DNA of 64,000 bases from Nanchangia anserum (GCF_015240065.1 NZ_CP060506.1:1116001-1180000); one strand, 5' to 3'. Shown: positions 31,274 to 40,942, counted from the stretch's first letter. Translations and numbers: made by a program. Notes: a model not told the origin generated them from the letters alone.

Positions 31274-31624
31274 GAACGAGTCGGCCTGTAAGCCGGGTTC
31301 TGTCACCGCGTGCGCGGTGGACGGTCATCCCTCTACGACCGCCATTGCTGGAGGCCTGTAGCAACCTACCCGCGCCCGTCGGGCGGACAACCCTGGACGC
31401 TGCTTGGTCTTGCTCCCGGTGGGGTTTACCGTGCCACCCCAGTCACCTGGGGTGCGGTGGGCTCTTACCCCGCCTTTTCACCCTTACCCGAATGGGCGGT
31501 TTGTTTTCTGTGGCACTGTCCCGCGGGTCACCCCGGGTGGCCGTTAGCCACCACCGTGTCCTGTGGAGCCCGGACTTTCCTCGGCGGGGGCCTGCCCCGA
31601 CGCGACCGTCCGGCCGACTCGTTC
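31274..31624 (-). ncRNA. rnpB: RNase P RNA, class A
   Basis: On the minus strand the 5' part carries the highly conserved AGGAAAGTCCGGGCTCCACAG, followed by ACAGTGCCACAGAAAAC, and the 3' part ends with the GAACCCGGCTTACAGGCCGACTC block. The two ends pair (GAGTCGGC with GCCGACTC) to form helix P1. The molecule is the catalytic RNA that matures tRNA 5' ends and also tmRNA. It lies between ppgK and yaaA and points against both. Confidence 0.95.
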
Positions 31625-31651
31625 CGTGGGCGATCCTACTAGACTTTCCCT

Positions 31652-32442
31652 ATGCTCATCGTCCTGCCCCCGTCAGCGGGCAAAACGCCGGGTCGCGGGC
31701 CCGCCCTCGACCTTGACGCCCTCGCCTATCCCCAGCTGGGTGAGCTGCGTCGACGCATCGTCACCGCCGTCGCCGATGCCGCTGCAAGACCCGATGCCCT
31801 GGACGTCTTCGGGGTCTCGCACCGCCTGGCCGATGAGGTGCGGCGATGATGACTCTGCCGAGTGCTCCAACCGGCTGCGCGGGCCACGTCATGAGTGGCG
31901 TCCTCTATCAGGCCGCCGGCTACGCGCAGGCCACGGTGGAGGACCTGCGCGCGCTGGACGAGGCCGTTCTCATCGTGTCCGATCTCTTCGGTTTTGTCCG
32001 CCTGTCGGATCCCATCCCCGCCTATCGCGCCTCGATGAGCACCCGGCTGGGATCGCTGGGCACGCTCGGCACCGCGTGGCGCACGCCGCTGCGCGACATC
32101 GTCTGTGCCGAGCCAGACGACCTCTTCGTGTCGTGTTGTTCAACGCCCTATCAGGCCGCCTGGGCGCCGACGGCGAAGGCGTGCGAGCGTGCGGGCCTGC
32201 GCATCCTCAGTGTGCGTCCCGTGGTCTCGACGCCCGAAGGGCTGGTCTCGATCTCGCACTGGGCGAAGCACTATCGCGGTCGCGTCGCGGCCATCCTCGG
32301 TCCGCGCGCTCGCGACCTCAACACTGCCGACGCGGTGGCTGAGACGATCGTCTCGGCAGGTGAGGCCGATATGATAGACGCGTTCATCGAGGGGTCCGGC
32401 CCGCTGGCCACGCTCACCCTCGTCATCGCTCACGAGTCCTAG
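31652..32442 (+). CDS. yaaA: YaaA family peroxide-stress protein, split by a frameshift
   Basis: The first 65 residues (MLIVLPPSAGKTPGRGPALDL ... LADEVRR) and the next 198 (TLPSAPTGCAGHVMSGVLYQAAGY ... SHWAKHYRGRVAAILG) line up with one YaaA/DUF328 protein of ~260 residues. They meet in an overlapping stop and start (31846-31849). A single base change near 31848 would fuse them. The family protects against hydrogen peroxide by limiting free iron and binds DNA. The two parts could also be coupled ORFs, but a split YaaA is not known to me. Confidence 0.75.
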
Positions 32443-32454
32443 TCGAGGAGTTCC

Positions 32455-33732
32455 GTGTCTGCCGCTTCCGGCTCGCAACCCACGCCCGGTCAGGTCCGTC
32501 GCCGCCTCATCGATCAATTGCCGTTTCGCCCCGCATGCACCCGCCTAGCCGTGCGCACGGCCGTGGCGATGTTGCTCGCCCAGGCGATATGTGGTGCGGC
32601 GTTGGCGCTCGGTGTCTCGGCCGGAAACGTTCGCCAACCGTTCCTCGAGCCCAGCGTCGCGACGTGGCGCGGGCTGTGCCAGGGCTTCAGCTCGGTCATG
32701 GGTGGCGGATTGTTCGGGCAGGGCCATGCGAGCACCGGCATCTTTGCGTGGGGCACGCTCGCCACCTGCGCGATCGGCTATGCCGTTGCCCTGCGCAGCC
32801 TGCGGCGCCAGCGGCTGCCGATGCTGCGCGACGTCGCGTCTACCCCGCTCCTGTGCGCAGCGATCGTCGCCGTCGTCAACGTCGTGGTGGCGCTCATCGG
32901 CGGGGCCGGATCGTTTGGCCCCTCAGGGTCACGAGCGTTTTTTATCAGTGCGATCTTTGCCGTCCTCGCCACGGCCGGCGCCTTTGTTCGAGCGAGCGCG
33001 GACTACGACACCTTCATGTGGCGCCACGTTCACAGGTTCCTGCGCGGGACGCGTCCCGCGCTCATCGCAGCGGCCTGGTTCTTCGGGGCGGGATCGCTCG
33101 TGACGGTCATTCTCGTGGCCATCGCTATCGCCTGCGGCCATCTGCCGCTGACGATAAGTGCGGCATCGGCGACGTCACTGGGACTGGCCGGGGCAAATCT
33201 CATCGCGGCTGTGCCGGTGACGTGGCTGGGCGGGGCCGTGACGATCGGCGGTGCGCCCATGGACCCGACGTCCGTTCACGCCGTCTCCCTCTATTCGTCG
33301 CTAGGGCTGGGCTACACGATCGCCGCGCTGGTTCTCGCCCTCGTCGTCTCGGCCGCGGCCTCGATTGCCCTGGTGATGGCGCGTCAGCGCCGCGCGAAGA
33401 TCCGCCACATCCTCGCGACATTCGTTATCTGGCTGCTCATCGCGTCGTTCTTCCAGGCGCTCAGCTCGCTGCGTTGGGACGGCGAGTGGTCCCTCCACGT
33501 CCACCAATTCCTGCTGACGCGCGCGATCGTGTGGACGGTCATCGTCGAGCTGTTTGCCCGCTATGTCGCCCCGCTGCTCATCGCGTGGCTGCCGCCGCTG
33601 CGTCGACGCGCCGGTCACCTGCTCGACGAGCTAGCTCCAGAGCTGACGCACCCGGCGTCCGCCGACGACGTCGAGGTTGAGGTCATCGACGTCACATCGG
33701 CGTCTACTCGGTCGGCATCCGAACGAGAATGA
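32455..33732 (+). CDS. Polytopic membrane protein, unknown function (possibly DUF6350-type)
   Basis: A 425-residue protein with about eight to ten hydrophobic segments, for example AVAMLLAQAICGAALALG, LLCAAIVAVVNVVVALIGG and LATFVIWLLIASFFQAL. There is a short charged N-terminus and a ~40-residue acidic cytoplasmic tail. No transporter signature is seen. The layout resembles the actinobacterial DUF6350 (PerM-like) membrane proteins, but I am not certain. GAGGAG lies just before the GTG at 32455, which decides the start. It overlaps the convergent coiled-coil gene by ~29 bp. Confidence 0.65.
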   Translation: MSAASGSQPTPGQVRRRLIDQLPFRPACTRLAVRTAVAMLLAQAICGAALALGVSAGNVRQPFLEPSVATWRGLCQGFSSVMGGGLFGQGHASTGIFAWGTLATCAIGYAVALRSLRRQRLPMLRDVASTPLLCAAIVAVVNVVVALIGGAGSFGPSGSRAFFISAIFAVLATAGAFVRASADYDTFMWRHVHRFLRGTRPALIAAAWFFGAGSLVTVILVAIAIACGHLPLTISAASATSLGLAGANLIAAVPVTWLGGAVTIGGAPMDPTSVHAVSLYSSLGLGYTIAALVLALVVSAAASIALVMARQRRAKIRHILATFVIWLLIASFFQALSSLRWDGEWSLHVHQFLLTRAIVWTVIVELFARYVAPLLIAWLPPLRRRAGHLLDELAPELTHPASADDVEVEVIDVTSASTRSASERE

Positions 33733-34438
33733 CGTCGTATTCCTCGGACTGAATGACGTCATCGGGGGCGGCAGCGCGCAGCTGCTCGGCCTCGGCGGGC
33801 GACAGGGCAATCGGCATGCCCTCGACCCGCTGACCATACACGGCGACAGCGCCGATCCCGCCGGTGAGCTCACGCACGGAGTCGTAGAGGGCGACGAGGT
33901 CCGCGTCGACGCCCTCGAGCGTCGTCGCCCGATTGGCTTCGAGGTGGCGCAGCTCGCTGTCGCAGCGCTCGACCTCGACCCCGGCGTCATCGCGCAGAGA
34001 CTGCGCACGAGTACGCAGCTCCTCAAGCGTCGATGCCAGCTCGTTCGCCCGGGCCTCGTGGGATTCTTGCTGCTCGAGTAGCGCCAGCTGCTGCTCTTCG
34101 AGTTCGTCGATGCGTCGGGTGATGTGGGCGATCTCGTCTTCGAGTCCGGCGAGCTCGCGAGACGACGTCTCGGAACTATCGAGCCGGCCACGCTGAACGT
34201 CGAGGCGACGACGGACCTGAGACAGGTCGGTCTCGACGCGAGTGACCTCGCGCTGACAATCGGAGGCGGCGGTGGCGGCCTGGACGCGCTCGCGCGTGAT
34301 CTCCTTGGCGCGCGCCGCGAGTTCGGCCAGCTGGGCCTCACCCTGGGCCTGGGCACGCTGGTGACGCACCTTCGTGATCTCACGGTCAATCTGTTGAACC
34401 TTGAGCAGAACGCGCTGGTCATCCACGGGGGCCTTCAT
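33704..34438 (-). CDS. CT398-like coiled-coil hairpin protein lacking its zinc ribbon cysteines
   Basis: A 244-residue protein with a long antiparallel coiled coil from ~residue 10 to 170 (VQQIDREITKVRHQRAQ ... RTRAQSLRDDAG). The C-terminal end normally carries a C4 zinc ribbon. Here the fold pattern remains (ALSPAEAEQLRAAAPDDV...VILVR), but the cysteine positions read VYGQRVEGM and SEEYDVI, so all four ligands are gone. The family usually sits beside a NIF3-like gene, as here (four-base overlap). A GTG further upstream exists; the ATG at 34438 is preferred. It may act as an RNA- or sigma-factor-binding adaptor in other bacteria, which is uncertain. Confidence 0.85.
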   Translation of the reverse strand: MKAPVDDQRVLLKVQQIDREITKVRHQRAQAQGEAQLAELAARAKEITRERVQAATAASDCQREVTRVETDLSQVRRRLDVQRGRLDSSETSSRELAGLEDEIAHITRRIDELEEQQLALLEQQESHEARANELASTLEELRTRAQSLRDDAGVEVERCDSELRHLEANRATTLEGVDADLVALYDSVRELTGGIGAVAVYGQRVEGMPIALSPAEAEQLRAAAPDDVIQSEEYDVILVRMPTE

Positions 34439-35287
34439 CACTGTTCCTCCTTCGTCGACAGATGTCCGTGCCACGGTTCCGTCACACGGGTGGACGCGCA
34501 CACGTCCAGGTTGAGGCCGCGTTCGCGAGCCGCTTCGCTAATTCTCTTCGCAGCCATCGCCACCCACGGCGACTCCGTCGCGTAGTGGCTGCCGATGACG
34601 AGCGCGGGTCCGCCGTCCTCGAGGTGCTCCGACGCCGGGTGGTGGCGCATGTCGGCTGTGACATAGGCGTCGACACCGGCCTCGCACACGTCGCCCAGCA
34701 GCGAGTCGCCGGCTCCCGGGGACACGGCAACGCGGCGCACGGCAGCATCCGGGTCACCGCTCCACGTCACGCCCGCCGGTCGACGGCAGCACCCGGGCGA
34801 CTCGGGCGGCGAACTCGGCGAGCGAGCACGGCTCACGCAGCTCGCCGACGCGCCCGATCCCGACGCTCACATCGTCGTCGTTGGCAACGAGGGGAACCCG
34901 ATTCTCGCTCATCCCCACCATGTCGGAGAGGATGTCGGCGACCCCGCCTGTCTGAGCGTCGGCATTCGTGTGTGCGTTCATGAGGGCGCAGCCGGAGCGG
35001 ATGAGCTGATGGACGAGACGCCCCTTCGCCTGGGTCGTCGCCACCGAGTGCGTCGGGCGCAAATACAGCGGGTGATGGGTGAGGACGAAGTTCGCCCCGA
35101 TGCTCCGGGCCTCCTCACCGATGGCACACACGGGATCGAGGGCGACGAGCACCCGCTCGACGCGGTCGTCCGGGTCACCGACGATCAACCCGACGCTGTC
35201 CCACGGCTCGGCCAGCTGGGGTGGATAGAGGTCGTCAATGAGCGCGACGACGTCGCCCACGCGGGCGCGCGCATACGTGGATGTCAT
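34438..35287 (-). CDS. NIF3/YbgI-like dinuclear metal-centre protein, frameshifted
   Basis: The N-terminal part has the family motifs WDSVGLIVGDP, FVLTHHPLYLRP and NAHTNAD. The C-terminal part, in another frame, has AYVTADMRHHPASEH and a final SHYATESPWV. Together they supply the histidines and glutamate of a two-metal site. A two-base deletion in a C run near 34775 (LPST-PAGVTW) explains the break, and the restored length is ~283 residues. The family may act as a GTP cyclohydrolase-like or nucleotide hydrolase, but its function is not settled. Confidence 0.85.
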
Positions 35288-35326
35288 GGCCTTACCCTAC
35301 CTGGGCACCGGTTGCGGGGACGACGG

Positions 35327-35399
35327 TGGGCTTGGCCGGACTCGAACCGACGACATCTGCGGTGTAAACGCAGCGCTCTACCAACTGAGCTACAAGCCC
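35327..35399 (-). tRNA. tRNA-Val (anticodon UAC)
   Basis: A 73-nt cloverleaf is visible on the minus strand. The acceptor GGGCTTG pairs with CAAGCCC, the D arm is GCTC..GAGC, the anticodon stem CTGCG/CGCAG holds loop TTTACAC, and the T arm is GTCGG-TTCGAGT-CCGGC. The discriminator is A and CCA is not encoded. Confidence 0.97.
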
Positions 35400-35408
35400 C
35401 ATCCCCCG

Positions 35409-35840
35409 CTAGCGCTTGGCTTTCGAGACGATGCGCGTGCCCGCCCACTGCGGCGCGACGACATCGGTCGAGGTCGCGTGCAGGCCGGCGGTGTGGGCCG
35501 CCTGCTCAATAGTACGGGTATCGACGTGGTGGGGCATTCCCGCTTTCGGAGTGAGAACCCAAATGACGCCACCGTCGTCCAGGTTGGCCATGGCATCCAT
35601 AAACAGGTCGGCCAGATCGTCGCTATCGCCGTCATCGCCGCGCCACCACACGAGCGCGCCATCGGACAGCGACGTGTAGTCCTCATCTTCGAGATCTTCG
35701 CCTGTGTCATCCATCACGGCCTGGCGGAGGGGCTCATCGACGTCGCTATCCCACCCGAATTCCTGGATGATTTGGCCCGCGCCAAAACCCAGCGACTTGG
35801 CGGGCGCGGAGGTGTGTTGCCTTTCTTCGCTCTCAACCAC
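35409..35840 (-). CDS. DUF3052 family protein
   Basis: A 143-residue acidic protein. Family features are SLGFGAGQIIQEFGWDSDVDE near the start and the GGVIWVLTPKAGMPHHV core. Members lie beside aceE in actinobacteria (mycobacterial Rv2239c next to Rv2241), and here the gene is divergent from aceE with ~190 bp between. The function is unknown. Conserved linkage suggests involvement in central carbon metabolism or its regulation. Confidence 0.85.
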   Translation of the reverse strand: MVESEERQHTSAPAKSLGFGAGQIIQEFGWDSDVDEPLRQAVMDDTGEDLEDEDYTSLSDGALVWWRGDDGDSDDLADLFMDAMANLDDGGVIWVLTPKAGMPHHVDTRTIEQAAHTAGLHATSTDVVAPQWAGTRIVSKAKR

Positions 35841-35949
35841 GTCCCCAACCTACCCGAGGAAGTCGACACGGCGAAAGTGACGCGCTATCCACGTTTTGCC
35901 GCCGCGCTCTGTCGACATCATCTGGCACTTCGTGGGAAGATTAGGGCGA

Positions 35950-35966
35950 TTAAAGGTGACCTTAAG
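35950..35966. promoter_or_regulatory. Imperfect palindrome in the DUF3052-aceE intergenic region
   Basis: TTAAAGGTGACCTTAAG contains AAGGT-G-ACCTT centred at 35958, ~70 bp before the aceE start. It lies between two divergent genes and is a plausible operator. No regulator is assigned. Confidence 0.35.
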
Positions 35967-36030
35967 CCCAGGACACACGCAATCTTGTGGTGTATGCACC
36001 GCCGTTACCTACAAGGAGATGGACTACATC

Positions 36031-38768
36031 GTGAGTGAAGACCCGAAGGATCACAAGCTCGTTAACGGCCTCGTCCAGACCGGTCCCGACACCGACCCCG
36101 AGGAGACTCAGGACTGGTTGGATTCGTTGCACCAGCTCATTGACGAGCGTGGGCGCGACCGCGCCAGCCACGTTCTCGTCTCCATGCTGGATGCCGCGGG
36201 TCGCTCTAACGTGGCGGTTCCGACCAACCTCACGACGCCGTACACGAACACCATTTCGGCCGAACACGAACCGCACTTCCCCGGCGACGAGGCCATGGAA
36301 CGTCAGTACCGGCGTTGGATTCGGTGGAACGCGGCCGTCCAGGTGACGCGCGCCCAACGCGAGGGCGTCAAGGTCGGCGGGCACATCTCGTCCTACGCGT
36401 CGGTGTCGACGCTGTACGAGGTGGGCTTCAACCACTTCTTCAAGGGCAAGTCGCACCCCTCGGGCGGCGACCACATCTTCTTCCAGGGACACGCCTCGCC
36501 GGGCATCTACGCCCGCGCCTTCCTCGAGGGGCGCCTGAGCGAAGAGGACATGGACGGCTTCCGCCAGGAGGTCTCGACCGAGCACGGTCTGCCCTCCTAC
36601 CCCCACCCGCGCCGCATGCCCGAGTTCTGGGAATACCCCACCGTGTCGATGGGTCTGGGCCCCGCCGAGGCCATCTATCAGGCGTGGTTTGACAAGTACC
36701 TTCACCTGCGCGGCATCACCGACACATCTGGTCAACACACGTGGGCGTTCCTCGGTGACGGCGAAATGGACGAGCCCGAGTCGCGCGGCATGCTTCAGCT
36801 CGCGGCCTCGCAAAAGCTCGACAACCTCACGTTCGTCGTCAACTGCAACCTCCAGCGCCTTGACGGCCCCGTTCGCGGGAACGGCCAGATCATTCAGGAG
36901 CTCGAGGCCTTCTTCCGCGGCGCCGGCTGGAACGTCATCAAGGTCATTTGGGGTCGCGGCTGGGACAAGCTGCTGGCCCAGGACCACGATCACGCGCTGG
37001 CGAATCTCATGGGCGACACCCTCGACGGCGACTACCAGACCTTTAAGGCCAACGATGGGGCGTACGTGCGCGAGCACTTCTTCGGTCGCGACCCGCGCAC
37101 GGCCAAGATGGTCGAGGACTGGAGCGACGACGAGATCTGGAACCTGCGCCGCGGTGGCCACGACTACCGCAAGGTCTACGCCGCCTACAAGGCCGCGACC
37201 GAGCACAAGGGCCGCCCGACCGTCATCCTCGCCCACACGATCAAGGGCTACATGCTGGGCACGCACTTCGCCGGGCGCAACGCGACCCACCAGATGAAGA
37301 AGCTCACGCTGGAAGACCTCAAGGGCCTGCGCGACGTGTTGCAGATCCCCATTTCGGACGAGCAGCTGGAAGCCAACCCGAAGATGCCGCCCTACTACCG
37401 CCCCGACGATTCGGATCCGGCGATGCGTTACCTCATGGAGAAGCGCACCCAGCTCGGCGGCTTCTTGCCCTCGCGTCCGAAGGAGCACGACCGCGCGCTG
37501 ACGCTGCCCGGTGACAAGACGTATAGGGCGCTGGCCAAGGGCTCGGGCAAGCAGAAGGTCGCGACGACGATGGCGCTCGTTCGCCAGCTCAAGGACCTGC
37601 TGCGCGACAAGGAGATCGGTCACCGCATCGTCCCGATCGTTCCCGACGAGGCGCGCACGTTCGGCATGGACGCCATGTTCCCGTCGAACAAGATCTTCAA
37701 CACTCAGGGCATGAACTACACGGCCGTCGACCACGACCTCATGCTCCACTACACCGAGTCCGAGAAGGGCCAGCTGCTGCACACCGGCATCAACGAGGCC
37801 GGTTCGGCCGCCGCATTGCAGGTGGCGGGGACGTCGTACATGACGCACAACGAGCCGATGATCCCCTTCTACTTCTTCTACTCGATGTTCGGTTTCCAGC
37901 GCACGGGCGATCAGTTCTGGGCGGCTGGCGACCAGCTGGCGCGCGGCTTCGTCATCGGCGCGACGGCAGGGCGCACGACGCTGACGGGCGAGGGCCTCCA
38001 GCACGCCGACGGCCACTCCCCGATCATCGCGGCGACGAACGACGCCTTCGTCCAGTACGACCCGGCCTACGGCTACGAGATCCGCCACATCGTGCGCGAC
38101 GGCTTGCAGCGCATGTACGGCGAGCCCGATGGGCGCGACCGCGACGTCATGTACTACCTGACGGTCTACAACGAGCCGATCGTTCAGCCGGCAGAGCCCG
38201 AGGACGTCGATGTCGAGGGCATCCTCAAGGGCATGCACTGCATCGCCAAGCCTCGCGGCGAAGAGGGCCGCCCCGTCGCCCAGCTGCTTGCGTCGGGCGT
38301 GGCCGTGCCGTGGGCGCTGGAGGCGCGCGAGCTGCTGTGGAACGACTGGGGTATCGACGCCCAGGTGTGGTCGTGACGTCGTGGCACGAGTTGCGTCGCG
38401 ACGGCCTGGCCGCGGACCGCAAGAACCTGCTGAACTCCGAGGAGGGCTACCACACCTCCTTCGTCCAGGATCGCCTGGCCGGCCTCGAGGGTCCGTTCAT
38501 CGCGACGTCTGACTACGACCACCTGGTTCCCGACATGATCCGCCAGTGGATCCCCGGCTACTACCTGACGCTGGGGGCCGACGGGTTCGGATTCTCCGAC
38601 ACCCGCGCGGCCGCGCGTCGTCACTTCCTCATCGACTCGCACTCGATGGTGGTCAAGACGCTGCAAGCGCTGGCCGATATGGGACGCATCGATCGGTCCT
38701 ACATCGCCAAGGCCGTCGAGAAGTACGACCTGACGAACCCGAACGCGGGCACGTCGGGCGAGAACTAG
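36031..38768 (+). CDS. aceE: Pyruvate dehydrogenase E1 component (homodimeric type), one frameshift
   Basis: A ~912-residue thiamine-diphosphate enzyme. [22 protein letters not shown] marks the N-terminus, [16 protein letters not shown] follows, the ThDP motif [10 protein letters not shown] starts near residue 245, and ETxxxQGMN-type [11 protein letters not shown] lies further on. The frame stops at 38376 after DAQVWS but continues in another frame as [12 protein letters not shown]...NAGTSGEN to 38768. One missing G (TCG-TGACG for TCGGTGACG) restores the sequence exactly. I prefer the GTG at 36031, because the AAGGAG at 36013-36018 abuts the ATG at 36019 and can only serve the later start. 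E1 decarboxylates pyruvate for the PDH complex. Confidence 0.93.
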
Positions 38769-38777
38769 TCGACACAT

Positions 38778-38850
38778 GGTGGGGCGGGTGCGCGCCCGCC
38801 CCACCGGGAGACATTGAGGCGGTGGACTCCGTTGGGGGTCCACCGCCTCG
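38778..38850 (+). terminator. Two hairpins after aceE
   Basis: The first is an 11-bp GC stem (GGTGGGGCGGG / CCCGCCCCACC) with a 6-nt loop close behind the aceE stop. The second is a 12-bp repeat (GAGGCGGTGGAC / GTCCACCGCCTC) ending near 38850. Either can end transcription from aceE or from the convergent DUF3145 pair. Confidence 0.75.
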
Positions 38851-38872
38851 GTCGTATGCGCGAGCGTTGTGC

Positions 38873-39196
38873 CTACCGCGTCAGGGCATCGGCGAGGTCG
38901 CCAAGCGTGACCGCTGCGTCGACGTCGGCGTCGATCGCGCGGGTCTTCAGCCGGTGCTCACACGCGGTGATGACGCAGTAGCGCAGCAGCGTGTCCATGT
39001 CGAGGTCCTCGACGAGGCGCAGCGACCGGGTGAGTTCGCCGGTGCTCGACGTGCAGTGCTCGGTGACCGCCTCGCACAGGGCCTCCCACGCCGGCGCGTC
39101 GTCGACCTCGCGCGCAGATTCGCCGCTTCCCGCCTCGCTCATCTGGCTATCGGTCAGCGCGGCGAGCTTCGCCAACTGCTCGGGATCGAGCGCCAT
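38873..39196 (-). CDS. Small acidic helical protein, unknown
   Basis: A 107-residue protein that I do not recognise (MALDPEQLAKLAALTDSQMSEAG). It is mostly helical and contains two cysteines in the LLRYCVITACEHR segment. Its start overlaps the DUF3145 stop by one base, so the two are coupled. The frame is open further upstream inside the DUF3145 gene, but the ATG at 39196 is the first in a sensible position. Confidence 0.65.
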   Translation of the reverse strand: MALDPEQLAKLAALTDSQMSEAGSGESAREVDDAPAWEALCEAVTEHCTSSTGELTRSLRLVEDLDMDTLLRYCVITACEHRLKTRAIDADVDAAVTLGDLADALTR

Positions 39197-39693
39197 CAGC
39201 CGACCTTGTGGAGCCAGCGCACGGGTGCGCCCGTGCCGGCGTAGCGGAACGTCTCGAGTTCCTCGTCCCACGCGGCGCCAACCGCGAGGGCGAGGATCTG
39301 GTGGATCTCGTCGATGTCGTCGCTCTCCAGTGCGGCGCGCACGCGTTCCTCGGGAATGACGACGTTGCCGAGCACGTCGGTTTGGGCGTGGAAGATCCCG
39401 AGGTCGGGCGTCGACGACCATCGGCCGCCGTCCGTTTGTGCCGTGGCGTCTTCCGTAACCTCGTAGCGCAGGTGTTCCCATCCGCGCAGGGCAGAGGCCA
39501 GACGCGCGCCCGACCCCGTGGGGCCCACCCACGACAGCTCCGAGCGGAAGGTCTCGGCCTGGGCGGGCTGGGGTGTCCACTCCATCGTCAGGCGCTGGTC
39601 AAGGACGGTTTGGGCTGCCCACTCGATGTGAGGGCACAGGGCGCGCGGGCATGAGTGCACGAAAAGGACACCGCGGGTGTAGTCCCTGCTCAT
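39196..39693 (-). CDS. DUF3145 family protein
   Basis: A 165-residue protein. The N-terminus RGVLFVHSCPRALCPHIEWAAQ and the later WEHLRYEVTEDA match the actinobacterial DUF3145 family. Two cysteines and a histidine near the N-terminus (HSCPRALCPH) might bind a metal. The function is unknown. Cotranscribed with the downstream small gene. Confidence 0.82.
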   Translation of the reverse strand: MSRDYTRGVLFVHSCPRALCPHIEWAAQTVLDQRLTMEWTPQPAQAETFRSELSWVGPTGSGARLASALRGWEHLRYEVTEDATAQTDGGRWSSTPDLGIFHAQTDVLGNVVIPEERVRAALESDDIDEIHQILALAVGAAWDEELETFRYAGTGAPVRWLHKVG

Positions 39694-39897
39694 CAGTCGC
39701 TCCCATCTGTTGAGGATCGTCTTCCCCTACGTCCTCGTGGGCGCTGCGAACACAACGGTGTACGGCAAGTTTAGCGCGGACGCGCGTGACAGGCTAGGCA
39801 GCATATCCCACCGGTGGCACCCATGCTCGATAGTTACCATCACCACATGCCGTTCCGCCATACCCTGTACTCAGCTGTAGTAACCTGACCTTAATCG

Positions 39898-39936
39898 TTC
39901 AGCCCGCTACGACTCTCGGGTCGCAGACGGGCTGGA
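39898..39936 (+). ncRNA. Structured leader hairpin upstream of the AbiF-type gene (abiF-motif-like candidate)
   Basis: A two-tier hairpin ends 29 bp before the GTG. The outer stem CAGCCCG/CGGGCTG (39900-39906, 39928-39934) can be extended by two pairs. The inner stem CGAC/GTCG (39910-39913, 39920-39923) is closed by a 6-nt loop, with a small internal loop between. A conserved RNA called the abiF motif is known upstream of abiF-type genes. The hairpin fits that idea, but I cannot align it. It could also be a terminator or attenuator. Confidence 0.5.
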
Positions 39937-39964
39937 TTTCTATCGACGTCGAGGAAGTGAGCAC

Positions 39965-40942
39965 GTGGGCAGTGTCAAGCAGCCGACGTCACTCGCACAA
40001 CAACTCGAGATCCTAAAATCCCGAGGCATGCTCATCGATGAACCCCTTGCTCGACAATGGCTCTCGAGCGTCTCCTATTACCGGCTCTCCGGTTACTGGT
40101 ACACATACCGCATCCTCCCGACTCCACATGACCGACGGCAACCGAAGCGTCTCGATGAATTCATCCCAGGAACGACCTTCTCTGAGGTGGCCGCTCTCTA
40201 CGAGTTCGATCGCAAGTTACGAACCTACATCCATGACGGAATGGAGCGCATCGAGGTAGCCATGCGAACTCGTATTGGTGAGCTCCTCGTCGCCAAGGGA
40301 GCGCTAGCCTATAGGGACTCATCACTTTTTCGTGACGACTTTGACCATAAGTCATGGCTCCTCACGGCTCATCGCAGAGTTGAACGTGCCCGCAAACGTA
40401 ACCAAGCCATCGCTCACTACGCGGCCCACTACGACGACTACCCCTTCTGGGTACTTGCAGACGTCCTCGACTTCTCCGACATCTCGCGGCTCTACGACGG
40501 CTTGCACATTGACGACCAGCGTTCCATCTCTACAAGCTACGGATTTATCGTTGACCCCACGCGTTTGACTGCGAAGCAGAAGCGCAGGTACTACCGTCGA
40601 GATCCCCTGGCAGGTTGGCTGGAACAACTCACCGTGCTTCGAAACACCTGTGCGCATCACGGACGCGTGTGGAACAGACATCTGACACCAGCCTCCTGCA
40701 ACGCGTTCAGCACGATAGAAGACCTCTCGTCATTACCACGCCACCAAAGCGATCAACTCTACGGAGCCCTGCTCGTGATGGCCTTTATGCTCAACACAAT
40801 TTCCCCAGGAACGTCCTGGCATCACAAACTCCGTCAACTCATCAATACTGAATTCTTGCAGTTGCCGGGTCGCAACCCCGAAGAGATGGGATTTCCCTCA
40901 GACTGGCAGCAACTCCCAGTCTGGAGAAACGCCTCCAGTTAA
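39965..40942 (+). CDS. Abi_2 / AbiF-type abortive infection protein (HEPN-like)
   Basis: A 325-residue protein with the Abi_2 signature SYYRLSGYWYTYR at ~37-49. EFDRKLRTYIHDGMERIEVAMR follows at ~80-101, and an Rx4H motif RNTCAHH sits at 226-232, which is the RNase motif of HEPN domains. The start is GTG with GAGGAAG 9 nt upstream; no earlier in-frame start is better. Its A/T-richer codon choice stands out from neighbours. The family stops phage spread by disabling the infected cell, probably through RNA cleavage. Lies in an accessory block with phage remnants. Confidence 0.9.
   Translation: MGSVKQPTSLAQQLEILKSRGMLIDEPLARQWLSSVSYYRLSGYWYTYRILPTPHDRRQPKRLDEFIPGTTFSEVAALYEFDRKLRTYIHDGMERIEVAMRTRIGELLVAKGALAYRDSSLFRDDFDHKSWLLTAHRRVERARKRNQAIAHYAAHYDDYPFWVLADVLDFSDISRLYDGLHIDDQRSISTSYGFIVDPTRLTAKQKRRYYRRDPLAGWLEQLTVLRNTCAHHGRVWNRHLTPASCNAFSTIEDLSSLPRHQSDQLYGALLVMAFMLNTISPGTSWHHKLRQLINTEFLQLPGRNPEEMGFPSDWQQLPVWRNASS

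Noticed and set aside
31652..32442. Two separate overlapping genes instead of a split yaaA
   Set aside because: The two parts match consecutive parts of one YaaA protein in order and length, and other genes here are split in the same way.
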